A stretch of DNA of 64,000 bases from CALDCK01 sp050618055 (GTDB lineage Bacteria > Myxococcota_A > UBA9160 > SMWR01), in the NCBI GenBank assembly GCA_050618055.1, contig JBNLVK010000278.1, positions 1 to 64,000 on the forward strand, read 5' to 3'. A program made the position numbers and the translations under genes. How positions within the stretch are numbered: the first letter of the stretch is position 1; each line of letters opens with the position of its first letter. A model generated the notes under the pieces. It was not told the DNA's origin. It saw only the letters and a program-made list of their open reading frames with translations, and searched no databases. Positions 33,617-42,595 of the stretch are shown here, piece by piece.

Positions 33617-34339
33617 TCAGCGCTGGGCGCGTCGGGTGTGCAGCGGCACGACGCCCTTCGCCGGGTCCTGCGACACCACCTCGTCGGGCTCGCTGCGCAG
33701 GCCGCTGCGCAGGAAGCGCCACAGGGTGGCGAGGCCCGGGTCGAGGCGCAGCTCCGCCTTGCGCACGCGGCGCAGGTAGCGACCCTTGCTGCGCTGGGAG
33801 AGGCCCTCGAGGAGCATGCGGGCCTCCTCGCGCTGGTCGGTGCGGCCGAGCAGCCCGGCCAGCTCGATCACGGTCTCGAAGTGCCAGGGAGCGACCGTCC
33901 GCGCGCGGCGCAGCAGGTGCACCGCCTGGGGGCGCAGGTAGGGCGTGCGGAAGTGGCGGCTGCCCTCGAGCAGGGCCTCGACGGCCTCCTGCTCGTCGCC
34001 GCGCTTGGCCAGCACCCGCGCCACCGACTGCCACGCCTCGATCTCCCGGGGCAGCGCCTGGGCGGCCTCTCGGTAGACGGCCAGCGCCTTGTCCTCGCGT
34101 CCCTCGCGCAGCGCGGCCTGGGCGGTCAGGCGGAAGCTCTGCCAGGCATCGAACTCCTGACCGGTCTCGGCCAGCAGCGGCGCGAGCTTGGCGTGCAGCT
34201 CGGCGTTGTTGCGCTCGACGGCGAGCACCCAGCGGTAGAGGGAGATGGCCCGGCGGCGCTTGCCGCGGGCGCGGGCCTGGGCGGCGGCTTCCAGCAGCCG
34301 CTGGCGGTCGTAGGCGTGGTTGGCGCGATCGAAGGGCAT
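33617..34339 (-). CDS. TPR-repeat protein
   Basis: A 240-residue alpha-helical solenoid of tetratricopeptide repeats (AISLYRWVLAVERNNAELHAKLAPLLAETG, KALAVYREAAQALPREIEAWQSVARVLAKRG, and more divergent copies), with no signal peptide. It would act as a cytoplasmic scaffold. It is the last gene of the minus-strand set TonB-like, calcium-repeat protein, TPR, so it may belong to the same envelope machine. Confidence 0.8.
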   Translation of the reverse strand: MPFDRANHAYDRQRLLEAAAQARARGKRRRAISLYRWVLAVERNNAELHAKLAPLLAETGQEFDAWQSFRLTAQAALREGREDKALAVYREAAQALPREIEAWQSVARVLAKRGDEQEAVEALLEGSRHFRTPYLRPQAVHLLRRARTVAPWHFETVIELAGLLGRTDQREEARMLLEGLSQRSKGRYLRRVRKAELRLDPGLATLWRFLRSGLRSEPDEVVSQDPAKGVVPLHTRRAQR

Positions 34340-34409
34340 GGGGGGCTCCCGCGTGGTCGGGTGTCCCCTCCGATTCGGCCGGCCGGTCGCGATCAGCGCG
34401 TGACGAAGA

Positions 34410-37400
34410 TCACCGCTTCCACCAGAAGCGGTGGAAGCTGCCGCAGCCGAGCTTGCCGAACTTCTCGCCGGCCACCCGGGTGCCCGCGGGCACGTCGACC
34501 GGCGTCTGGCCCTGGAAGCGCTGGTCGATCACGCCGTCGTAGTCGGTGTCCTCGTCCTGGTTGGCCAGGGCGCCGCCCGAGTAGGTCTGGATCACGTCGG
34601 GCAGGCGGTCGCCGTTGGTGTCGGCGTCCAGGCGCACCAGGGCTCCGCCGCTGCCGAGCACCTGGCGGGTGTCGGCCCACAGGTCGCCGGTGGTGTCGAT
34701 CAGCACCTCGCTGACGGCGCCGCCGTTCACCACCGCCCGCGTGTTCAGCTTCTTCTTGTCCTCGCTGAGCAGGCACTGGGCGGTCACCTGGCCGGAGCCG
34801 TTCAGGAAGAGCTTCTTGTCCGGGTTCCGGCCGTTGGCTCCGCTCGCCACCTCCTGGACCTTCACGTTGCCCGCCCGGTCCAGGTGGTTGAAGACGTCCG
34901 GACGCCCGTTGCCACTGGTGTCGGTTCCCTGCCGCACCAGCACCTTGTTCTCGAAGTAGCTCCAGACGTCGGTCTTGCAGTTGCCGCTGGTGTCGCGGTA
35001 CTCGGCGCGCACGTCGCCGCCCTTGTTGAACCACTGCTTCAGGTCGAAGCAGCCGACGCCCTTGGTGTCCTGCTCGAGGCGCACGACCCGGTCGTTCTCG
35101 AACCAGGCCACCAGGTCCGGCTTGGTGTCGCCGGAGCGGTCCTCTTCCTTCTTCACGACCGCGCCCTTCGCGTTCGTGTGGATCCAGGTGTCGATCTTGC
35201 CGTTGCCCGAGGTGTCGGCCTCCTGCACCGTGGTGCCGTCGGCGCTGGCGCGGCTGCGGCGGTCGACGCTGCCGTCGAAGTCGGCGTCCTCCTCCTGGCG
35301 CACGACCTTGCCGCCCTCGTAGTAGGCGTAGAGGTCGGCCTTGCCGTCGGCGTTGCGGTCCTTCTCGGTGCGGACCTTCTCGCCGTTCTCGAACACGGTG
35401 ACCGTGTCGAAGCGCCCGTCCAGGTCGGTGTCCTCGCGGATCTGGGCCGGGCGCTCCTGGTCGTCGAACACCGTGACCACGTTGTCGTCGCCGTCGCCGT
35501 TGCGATCCTCGCGCTGCTCGCGCTTCTTGCCGTCCTCGTAGGTCACGACGACGTCGGCCTTGCCGTCGCCGTCCAGGTCCGCCTCGGACCGCTCGGGCAC
35601 GCCGTCGTCGTAGTCGGTCACCAGCTCGAGGCGGCCGTCCCCGTCCCGGTCCGCCTTCTCTCGCACCAGCTCGCCGCCGTCGTAGATCTTCACCAGGTCC
35701 GGCTTGCGGTCGCCGTTGGTGTCGATCTCCTCGCGCAGCGGCCGCCCCTTGCGGTCGAACTGCACCACCACGTCGGCCACGCCGTCGCCGTCGGTGTCCT
35801 GCTCCTGCGACGACTGCTGGCCCTCGACGAAGGCGAGCTGCGAGTCGTACTGGCCGTCGCCGGTGGTGTCCTGCTTCTGCTTCACGGCCACGCCGTTCTC
35901 GAAGAGGGTCACCACGTCGAACTTGCCGTTGCCGTTGGTGTCCTGCTCCTCCTGGCTCTTCTGGCCGTTCACGTAGGTGGTGCGCAGGTCGAAGCGGCCG
36001 TCGTGGTTGGTGTCGGTCTCCTCGAGGGCCACGTTGCCGTCCGCGTCGTAGCGGCCGCGGGAGTCGGCCTTGCCGTCCAGGTTCGTGTCCTCTTCGAAGC
36101 GCTTCGGCTTGCCGCCCTCGAAGTGCACGGTGCGGTCGGCCTTCTGGTCGCCGTTGCGATCCTCCTCGATGCGCGCCGGCTCGCCGTTCCTGGCGTTGAT
36201 GCGGCGCGTGTCGATCTTGCCGTCGCCGGTGGTGTCACGGCGGACCTCGCGCTCCTTGCCCGACTTCGCGTCGAGTGCGATCCAGGTGTCGACGTTGCCG
36301 TCGAGGGTCGTGTCCTGCTCCTGGCGCAGCAGCACGCCGCCCTTGCCGTAGAAGTTCCAGAGGTCGGTCTTGCCGTCGCCCGACTCGTCGATCTCGGCCC
36401 GCGCCAGCTCGCCGGCCTCGAAGAACTCCTTGCGGGACGCGGCGCCCTCGCCGCCCACCTCGCGCCGCACGATCTTGCCGCCCTCGCGGACGTTGGTGAC
36501 CTCGAAGGTGCCGTCCCGGTCCTCGTCCAGGTTCTCGAGCACCACGTTGCCCTTGGCGTCGAAGGCGTAGCGGGCGTCGATCTCGCCGTCGCCGTCCCGG
36601 TCCTCCTCCTGGCTCTTCTTCCGGCCCTTCTCGAAGGTGAGGAAGGTGTCCATGACGCCGTCCTCGTTCGTGTCGGCCTGGCGCGAGAGCAGCGTGTCGC
36701 CGTCGAAGGCGGTGATCACCTCGGGCTTGCCGTCGCCGGTCTGGTCCTCCTCCTCGCGGACGCGCACGCCGCGCGCGAAGAAGCGCTCGATGTCGCGCTT
36801 GCCGTCGCCGTCGGCGTCGATCTCCTCGCGCGCCTTCTTGCCGTCGTCGTCGAGGTGCACGATCAGCTCGTTCACGCCGTCGCCGTCCTCGTCGCGGGTC
36901 TGGCGGACCTCTTCGCCGTCCTCGAACCAGGCCACGCTGTCGAAGCGTCCGTCGCCGGTGGTGTCGGCCTCGCGGCGCAGGATGCGTCCCTTGGCGTCGA
37001 AGTGGGTGACCACGTCGACGCGGTCGTCGGCGTCGCTGTCCTCCTCGAGCCGGACCTTCACGTCCTTCTCGAAATGGATGGTGACGTCGAAGGAGCCGTC
37101 GTGGTTGGTGTCCTGGCGCTCCAGGCGCTTGCTGCCGTCCGGGTGGAACTCGGCCACCACGTCCGGCTTGCCGTTGCCGTCGTTGTCCAGCGCGACCTGC
37201 ACCGGCTTGCCGCCGCCGTAGGTGGTCCAGCGGTCGGCCTCGCCGTCGAAGTCGGTGTCCTCCTCCAGGCGGTCGGGCAGGTCGCCCTCGTAGGTGAGCT
37301 GGGCGTCCGGCTTGCCGTCGTAGTTCTTGTCGTCCATCTGGAGGCTGGGCTTGCCCCCGCGGAACGTGATGAAGCGGTCCTTCTCGCCGTCGGCGTTGGT

Positions 37401-37682
37401 GTCCTGGTCCTGGCGGGCGGGCGTCTTGCCGTCCTTCTCGAAGAACTGCCAGACGTCGGTGCGTCCGTCGTGGTCGGTGTCGCGCTCGGCGCGCTCGGCC
37501 ACGCCGTCGCGGTAGTAGACCACCTCGTCGAAGCGGCAGTCCTTGTTGGTGTCCGACTTGCGCTGGGCGAGCTGCTCGTTGTCGTCGTAGAGCAGCTCGA
37601 TGGGCGGGCAGGCAGCACCCGCCCAGGCGGGCCAGAGGAGCGCCGCGAGCGCCACGAGCAGGAGTCTCGGGATCGTTCTCAT
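34410..37682 (-). CDS. Giant secreted protein of about 40 calcium-loop repeats
   Basis: A 1090-residue exported protein. Signal peptide from ATG 37682 (hydrophobic 6-20, AWAGA), then about 40 tandem repeats of about 25 residues. Each holds an acidic loop of the form DTNxDGxxD, as in EF-hand or thrombospondin-type-3 calcium loops, followed by a short beta segment (VVTxFENGxxVR). I count 39 recognisable loops and two degenerate ones. Some loops have lost acids (DTKGVGCFD, DTTGDLWAD). The protein probably needs calcium to form a stiff, extended rod in the periplasm or on the surface. It lies 28 bp after the TonB-like gene and 70 bp before the TPR gene. Confidence 0.85.
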   Translation of the reverse strand: MRTIPRLLLVALAALLWPAWAGAACPPIELLYDDNEQLAQRKSDTNKDCRFDEVVYYRDGVAERAERDTDHDGRTDVWQFFEKDGKTPARQDQDTNADGEKDRFITFRGGKPSLQMDDKNYDGKPDAQLTYEGDLPDRLEEDTDFDGEADRWTTYGGGKPVQVALDNDGNGKPDVVAEFHPDGSKRLERQDTNHDGSFDVTIHFEKDVKVRLEEDSDADDRVDVVTHFDAKGRILRREADTTGDGRFDSVAWFEDGEEVRQTRDEDGDGVNELIVHLDDDGKKAREEIDADGDGKRDIERFFARGVRVREEEDQTGDGKPEVITAFDGDTLLSRQADTNEDGVMDTFLTFEKGRKKSQEEDRDGDGEIDARYAFDAKGNVVLENLDEDRDGTFEVTNVREGGKIVRREVGGEGAASRKEFFEAGELARAEIDESGDGKTDLWNFYGKGGVLLRQEQDTTLDGNVDTWIALDAKSGKEREVRRDTTGDGKIDTRRINARNGEPARIEEDRNGDQKADRTVHFEGGKPKRFEEDTNLDGKADSRGRYDADGNVALEETDTNHDGRFDLRTTYVNGQKSQEEQDTNGNGKFDVVTLFENGVAVKQKQDTTGDGQYDSQLAFVEGQQSSQEQDTDGDGVADVVVQFDRKGRPLREEIDTNGDRKPDLVKIYDGGELVREKADRDGDGRLELVTDYDDGVPERSEADLDGDGKADVVVTYEDGKKREQREDRNGDGDDNVVTVFDDQERPAQIREDTDLDGRFDTVTVFENGEKVRTEKDRNADGKADLYAYYEGGKVVRQEEDADFDGSVDRRSRASADGTTVQEADTSGNGKIDTWIHTNAKGAVVKKEEDRSGDTKPDLVAWFENDRVVRLEQDTKGVGCFDLKQWFNKGGDVRAEYRDTSGNCKTDVWSYFENKVLVRQGTDTSGNGRPDVFNHLDRAGNVKVQEVASGANGRNPDKKLFLNGSGQVTAQCLLSEDKKKLNTRAVVNGGAVSEVLIDTTGDLWADTRQVLGSGGALVRLDADTNGDRLPDVIQTYSGGALANQDEDTDYDGVIDQRFQGQTPVDVPAGTRVAGEKFGKLGCGSFHRFWWKR

Positions 37683-37710
37683 GCCGGCGGCGCGGGGACG
37701 CTCGTGCAGG

Positions 37711-38856
37711 TCAGCCCGCAACGGGGTTGCTGAACGTGCCCACGATCGGGACGCGGGTCAGGCAGCGGACCGATTCGGGCATCGGGGGAAAGGGCGATGC
37801 GGAGCGCAGCGCGTCGACGGCGCTGGCGCCCAGGGCGTTGTCCTCGGCCTTGACCACCGAGACGTTGCTGGCGGATCCGGCCGAGTCGAGGCGGAAGCGC
37901 AGGGTGACGCGCTTGTCCGACGCGACGCCGGGCGGCAGCACCCAGCGGTCGAGGGTGCGGTCCTTGATGCCGGAGAGGTAGCTGCGGACCTCGGGGCGCT
38001 GCATGCAGGCGGACAGCGAGACCACGCTGCTGCCGTCGCCCGACGCCTCGGTGCCGCGCAGGAAGCCGTCGCCCACGGCGGTGTCCACCGACACCACCAG
38101 CGCGCCGTCCGGTGAGCCCACCACGTCGCGGTTCGACACCACGCCCTCGGCCACCGAGGAGCCGCTGCCGCTGCCGATCTGGAGCGCGGTGCCGATCGAC
38201 GGGGCGACGGTGGCGGCGGTCACCTGGCGCGGACCCACCGAGGGTCCGACCGGGGCGTTCACCTTCACCGGACCGCGCACGGCGGGCACGCCCACGTTGG
38301 CCACGTCGACGCGGGCGGCGGTCGCCCGCGCCACCGAGTTGACCGCCGAGACGCGCTCGACCACCACCGAGCTGGCGCTGGCGATCTGCGTGGGGGCGGT
38401 GACGGCGCTGACCGCGTCCATCTGGAGCGCCTCGGCGGCGATGGCCGGGGCGGCCTCGGCGACGATCGCCGGGTTCACGATCTGGGGCTGGATCGACTGG
38501 ACCTGCGGGTTGAAGGGCAGGGGACGGCGCTCGGCCAGGGCCTTCGGCGCGGCGGCCGGCTTCACCTCGGGCGGCGGCTCGTCCTTGAGCAGCGTCACCG
38601 GGATCAGCTCCTCCTCGATCACCGGCGCCAGGCTGGCCAGGATGATCAGGATGCCCAGGCTGCCCAGGTGCAGGAAGGTGGCCAGGCCGCCGGTGATCCA
38701 GCGGCGGCGGCTGCCCTCGGGATCGGGCTCGGAGAAGCCCGGGTAGGCGGCCGTCAGGGCCGCGGCCCCGCCACCCGACGGCTTCTCGAACGCCGCCCGG
38801 ACCACGTGCCGGGGGCGCTTGCCCTTCGGGCGTCTGCGAATGGAGAACTCGTTCAT
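37711..38856 (-). CDS. TonB/TolA-like energy transducer
   Basis: A 381-residue inner-membrane-anchored protein. After a basic cytosolic N-terminus of about 50 residues, one transmembrane helix (about 55-80, LHLGSLGILIILASL) leads to a Pro/Ala/Val-rich periplasmic spacer and a C-terminal TonB-like domain (DRWVLPPGVASDKRVTLRFRLDSAG, then ALRSASPFPPMP). It should couple ExbB/ExbD proton flow to an outer-membrane or surface partner. It is divergent from exbB-exbD and followed by the calcium-repeat protein, the most likely client. Confidence 0.8.
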   Translation of the reverse strand: MNEFSIRRRPKGKRPRHVVRAAFEKPSGGGAAALTAAYPGFSEPDPEGSRRRWITGGLATFLHLGSLGILIILASLAPVIEEELIPVTLLKDEPPPEVKPAAAPKALAERRPLPFNPQVQSIQPQIVNPAIVAEAAPAIAAEALQMDAVSAVTAPTQIASASSVVVERVSAVNSVARATAARVDVANVGVPAVRGPVKVNAPVGPSVGPRQVTAATVAPSIGTALQIGSGSGSSVAEGVVSNRDVVGSPDGALVVSVDTAVGDGFLRGTEASGDGSSVVSLSACMQRPEVRSYLSGIKDRTLDRWVLPPGVASDKRVTLRFRLDSAGSASNVSVVKAEDNALGASAVDALRSASPFPPMPESVRCLTRVPIVGTFSNPVAG

Positions 38857-39212
38857 GACGGGCGCGCCGCTCCCAGCCTCAGAGTGTCTGGAGAGGATCC
38901 GATCCCTCGGACCGCCTGCCCGGAGCCCACTTTCTGCCGGTCCGGCGATCACTTGCGAGGGGCCCGCCGGTTCGCCGGGCCCCCGTTGACTCATCGGCCG
39001 AACCCGCCCTCCATTAAGGTGGACGGCTCGACACGACGAAGGATTCAGAACCGAATCACCCCGACCGACCGATCCTAAGAAAGGGGTCTGGGGGTGTCAA
39101 ACCCGGAACGGGCTCGGTGGTGGGTGCAGACCCATCCGCTAAGCTCCCGATCCGGAAGGGGAATGACGACGAGCGCCGAAGCGGCGTCTGCGTCCAGTGA
39201 GAGGGGAACCCG
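38857..39212. other. Divergent intergenic region between TonB-like and exbB genes
   Basis: 356 bp without a gene. It holds a GC hairpin (GGGGCCCG 38959-38966 with CGGGCCCC 38976-38983) and a TTGACT box at 38986-38991, with CATTAA 20 nt further on. A plausible divergent promoter, but no convincing complete -10/-35 pair in either direction, and no riboswitch-like fold was recognised. It is less GC-rich than its flanks. Confidence 0.5.
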
Positions 39213-39881
39213 TTGGAAACAGGATCGCTACTCGAGCTGCTCTGGCTGGGCCGGCTGACCATCATTCCGCTCGGCGTGGGCTCCATCATCGCCCTGGCAA
39301 TCTTCTTCGAGCGCCTGTGGCGCTACCGCGGCATCGCCGAGGGCACCCGCTCGCTGACCCGCGACACCATCGAGGCGCTGGTGCAGCGCGACGTCGACAA
39401 GGCCAAGCGCCTGTGCGGCGACTCGAAGCAGCCCATCGCCCAGATCTACCTGGAGGCGATGCGCTGGAAGAACGTGGCGCTCGAGGACCTGGAGCGCGTG
39501 CTGGCCACGTCGCGCCAGGAGGCGGCGGCGGATCTCAAACGCGGTCTCTGGATCGTCGGCACGATCGGCTCGCTGGCGCCCTACGTCGGCCTGTTCGGCA
39601 CCGTGGTCGGCATCCTGCGCGCCTTCCGCGACATGGCCATCGAAGGCGTCGGCGGCTTCGAGGTGGTGGCGGCGGGCATCTCCGAGGCGCTGATCGCCAC
39701 GGCGGTCGGCCTGGCGGTCGCGATCGTTGCGCTGCTGTTCTTCAACTACCTGCAGACGCGCGCGGGCGCGCTGGCGGCCGTCTACTCGCGGTCGTGCGAG
39801 CGCTTCGTCCAGGCACTGCTGTTCGTCGAAGCCTCGACGGACGAAGGGGAAGCCCATGGCCAGCTCGTTCCGGCCCGATGA
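39213..39881 (+). CDS. exbB: ExbB/TolQ/MotA-family proton channel protein
   Basis: A 222-residue inner-membrane protein with three transmembrane helices (about 14-35, 118-140, 155-180). The family signature GSLAPYVGLFGTVVGILRAF and the following small-residue helix are present. It forms the ring around ExbD and energises the TonB-like partner. The start is TTG at 39213 with a GAGGGGA ribosome-binding site. Its end overlaps exbD by 26 bp. Confidence 0.9.
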   Translation: METGSLLELLWLGRLTIIPLGVGSIIALAIFFERLWRYRGIAEGTRSLTRDTIEALVQRDVDKAKRLCGDSKQPIAQIYLEAMRWKNVALEDLERVLATSRQEAAADLKRGLWIVGTIGSLAPYVGLFGTVVGILRAFRDMAIEGVGGFEVVAAGISEALIATAVGLAVAIVALLFFNYLQTRAGALAAVYSRSCERFVQALLFVEASTDEGEAHGQLVPAR

Positions 39882-40290
39882 CGAAGAGGGCATGGACGAC
39901 GGCGTCGTCGCGGAGATCAACATCACCCCGCTGACGGACGTCTTCCTCGTCCTGCTCATCATCTTCATGGTCACCAGCTCGGTGGTGGCCAACCAGAGCA
40001 AGCAGATCGACCTGCCCGGCGCCGAGGTCAGCGACACCACGCCCCAGGGCGTGACGGTGACGGTGAACGAGGACGGCGAGATCCTCGTCAACGACGCGCC
40101 CACCTCCACCGAGAACCTGTACGGGGCGCTCGAGGCGGCGCTCTCCGACGCCCGCGAGAAGCTCGTGATCCTGCGCGGCGACAAGGCGGTGCAGCTCGGT
40201 CAGGCGGTGAACATCCTCGACCTGGCCCAGCAGGCCGGCGCCACCGGCATCGCCCTGGCGACCAAGCCGCCGAAGGAGAAGCGCGGCTAG
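39856..40290 (+). CDS. exbD: ExbD/TolR-family protein
   Basis: A 144-residue protein with a single N-terminal transmembrane helix containing the essential membrane Asp (NITPLTDVFLVLLIIFMV) and a periplasmic domain ending in the usual LGQAVNILDLAQQAGATGIALATKP. Together with ExbB it forms a proton-driven motor. It starts within exbB (26-bp overlap). Its stop codon lies in the palindromic repeat at 40287. Confidence 0.92.
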   Translation: MASSFRPDDEEGMDDGVVAEINITPLTDVFLVLLIIFMVTSSVVANQSKQIDLPGAEVSDTTPQGVTVTVNEDGEILVNDAPTSTENLYGALEAALSDAREKLVILRGDKAVQLGQAVNILDLAQQAGATGIALATKPPKEKRG

Positions 40291-40320
40291 GGAATGTCTG
40301 CTTGTGCAGACACTCCCTAG
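40287..40320. repeat. Palindromic repeat covering two convergent stop codons
   Basis: 15-nt arms at 40287-40301 and 40306-40320 (one mismatch) around a 4-nt loop TTGT. Both the exbD stop and the stop of the dipeptidase-like gene lie inside the arms. The arm sequence matches the outer arms of the element at 2229-2309. It likely acts as a bidirectional terminator; it could also be a mobile palindrome. Confidence 0.75.
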
Positions 40321-42551
40321 CGCCCGAAGGTCCGCAGGGCGCGGCCGCGGCGCTCCGCCTTCTCCCACATGCGCAGGTGGCCCTCGGCCGACTTGAACAG
40401 CGGCGCCAGCTCGGCGTCGCTCACCCCGTCGCGGCGGGCGTCCTCGATCATCTCGGGCAACAGCCCGATGTGCACCAGGCCCTCGGTGTTGAAGTCGAGC
40501 ACGCGCTCGCCGACCTGCGGCTGCGTGAACAGCACGTCGCCGGCGTAGGACGGGAACGGGTAGCGGACCGGACGCCGCTGGGGCGCCGGGCACGCGCTGT
40601 CCGGGCCGAAGCGCGGGCCACGCGCCCCGGCGAAGCCGTTCAGGTCGAAGGCGAAGCCCTCGGCCGGGTAGCCGCCGGCCTGCTCGATCTGGGCGACGCG
40701 CGACTGGAGCGCGTCGTCCATGGTGGAGCGCACGCCCGGGGTCTGGCAGGTCCCCAGGCTCGTGGCCGACACGCCGCCCAGCCGGTAGAGCTCTCCGAAG
40801 TGGTTGCGGTGGTGGCTGCCCGAGGCGGGGTAGTCGTGCTCGGCCAGCAGCTCGTAGGCGCGCCGGTAGGCCAGCCGCGGCAGGTGGTCGACCTCCACGA
40901 TCATGCCCCGGCGCATCATCTCCTCGATCAGGAACTCGCCCAGCGGCGTCAGGCCGGTCGCCTGGCACACCTCCTCGCCGGTCGGCGGCGCCAGCAGGCG
41001 CGGCAGGAACGGCGTCAGCGTACCCAGCGGATCGTCCGCCAGCCCGCTCAGGTCGTTGGGCGGCGGAGCGAAGAAGTCGGCGCGCGGCTCGATCAGCCCG
41101 GGGAAGGCGGCGGGGCCCCGGTCGAAGCCGCCGGCCACGCCCGGGTCGCAGTACGACACCAGGTTCGAGAAGTGGCCCGTCTGGATGAAGTTCCCCAGCT
41201 CGATGATGCCCTTGTGTCCGTCGCCCGCGGAGAACGCGTTGTCGTACTTGTGGACCGGGAAGATCGCGCGGACGCCGCGCGCATGGTACGCGTCGAGCTT
41301 CTCGCGGACGGTCTGCTCGGTGCACGCCGGGAACTCCTGGGTGGGCACCAGGAGGCAGTCGAACAGGTTCGACGTCTCGATGCCGAGCACGACGGCCAGC
41401 TTCCCGCTGCGGATCACGCGCCGCGCCTCCTCGGGTGACGTCACGATGCGGAACCAGCCGCGTCCCGGGCCGCCCTCCTGGGCGTCGATGTAGGCCTCCA
41501 TGGCGCGCGTCTCGTCGAGGATGCGGTCGACGGCCACCATGTCGTTGCACGCGTAGCGGGTGGCCTGGATGCCGGCGCCCTTCACCACGTCGCAGATGAT
41601 CTGGTTCGTGGTGGCGTGCTGGACCACCAGGCGCAGCCCGCCCAGGTACGCCCGCTCGAGCCACTTGTAGTACTGGACCTGGTGGGTCGAGCTGGTGGGA
41701 GCGCTCGGCCAGTCGGTGAACGCGGGCCAGCCCGCGGTCGCGTGGTTCGCCGTGGGCGTCTGGCCGGTGGCCAGGGCGAGCAGCAGCCCGGCGCTGTCGT
41801 CCGGGTTGTCGAAGCCGTAGCCGAAGACGTCCCGCCGCCCCTCGTCGCCGTGGTAGACGCTGCAGTCGGGCAGGGCGTGCTCGACGCCCAGGCGGTGGAA
41901 GGGGCTGCCGTGGAAGAGTCCGCCGCCGCCGAAGCCGAAGTTCGAGAGCAGGTGCGAGTGGGAGTCGACGACGCCGAAGACCGCGCCGTCCTCGAACTCG
42001 ACCCGACGCACGCGGCCCAGGGCGTCGAGGGACGCCTCCGGGAACCCGGCGCAGCCCTGGCGCGGGATCAGGCGGACGTGGGCGGCGTGGCGCCGTCGTT
42101 CCACCAGCCCGCCGGTCGCCAGGTAGCGCCCCGACCGGCGATGGCGCAGGCGCAGGCCGGCGCGGCGTCCGTCCACCGCTTCCAGGTCCCACTCGGCGGG
42201 CGACTGGAAGTCGTCGTCCACCGTCAGGACGTCCGACAGGAGCTGCGTCTCGCGCTGGAGCGTCGCGCCGTCGGAGACCAGGTAGGCGCCGCCGTCGTCG
42301 TAGAGCAGGTAGGTGCCCAGGGCGGCCGGCTTCAGGAAGAACGGCGTGGCGTCGGCGATGCGGCGCCGGAACGCGTAGCCGGTGTCGTCCGCGCTGCGCG
42401 CGAGCAGCGCCGGCCGCTGCGTGTCCGGGTCCGCCACGGCCACGGCGAAGCAGCGGTTCGCGGCGGAGTGGACGGGGACCGGCTCGGCGCCGGCGCCGAG
42501 CGCGACCAGGAACGAGAGCAACAGCATCCAGCGCAGCAGGTGGGGCAGCAT
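40317..42551 (-). CDS. Exported amidohydrolase/M19-like dipeptidase family protein
   Basis: A 744-residue protein with a signal peptide (hydrophobic 6-21, ALGAGAEP), an N-terminal beta-rich domain of about 180 residues that resembles a ricin/F5-8-type module (YLLYDDGGAYLVSD, SGRYLATGG), and an amidohydrolase domain that starts at VVDSHSHLLSNFGFGGG with the metal-binding His-x-His. Later EVDHLPRLAYRR and GSHHRNHFGELYRLGG carry more possible metal ligands. Peptidase M19 homology is a weak inference; substrate unknown. It starts 44 bp after the GldG-like gene on the same strand. Confidence 0.7.
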   Translation of the reverse strand: MLPHLLRWMLLLSFLVALGAGAEPVPVHSAANRCFAVAVADPDTQRPALLARSADDTGYAFRRRIADATPFFLKPAALGTYLLYDDGGAYLVSDGATLQRETQLLSDVLTVDDDFQSPAEWDLEAVDGRRAGLRLRHRRSGRYLATGGLVERRRHAAHVRLIPRQGCAGFPEASLDALGRVRRVEFEDGAVFGVVDSHSHLLSNFGFGGGGLFHGSPFHRLGVEHALPDCSVYHGDEGRRDVFGYGFDNPDDSAGLLLALATGQTPTANHATAGWPAFTDWPSAPTSSTHQVQYYKWLERAYLGGLRLVVQHATTNQIICDVVKGAGIQATRYACNDMVAVDRILDETRAMEAYIDAQEGGPGRGWFRIVTSPEEARRVIRSGKLAVVLGIETSNLFDCLLVPTQEFPACTEQTVREKLDAYHARGVRAIFPVHKYDNAFSAGDGHKGIIELGNFIQTGHFSNLVSYCDPGVAGGFDRGPAAFPGLIEPRADFFAPPPNDLSGLADDPLGTLTPFLPRLLAPPTGEEVCQATGLTPLGEFLIEEMMRRGMIVEVDHLPRLAYRRAYELLAEHDYPASGSHHRNHFGELYRLGGVSATSLGTCQTPGVRSTMDDALQSRVAQIEQAGGYPAEGFAFDLNGFAGARGPRFGPDSACPAPQRRPVRYPFPSYAGDVLFTQPQVGERVLDFNTEGLVHIGLLPEMIEDARRDGVSDAELAPLFKSAEGHLRMWEKAERRGRALRTFGR

Positions 42552-42595
42552 GGGACGGGCCGCAGCATACCCGACCCGCCCGTGGATGGGGGCGC

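Noticed and set aside
34410..37682. Regular repeats that could suggest a CRISPR array
   Set aside because: The period is a coding multiple of three, units diverge, and translation gives a clear calcium-loop protein. No cas genes are present.
34431..37733. A 1100-codon open frame on the plus strand opposite the calcium-repeat gene
   Set aside because: It is antisense to a convincing coding gene. Its Val/Leu/Ala repeats mirror the codons of the Asp-rich repeats, and it has no signal or domain.
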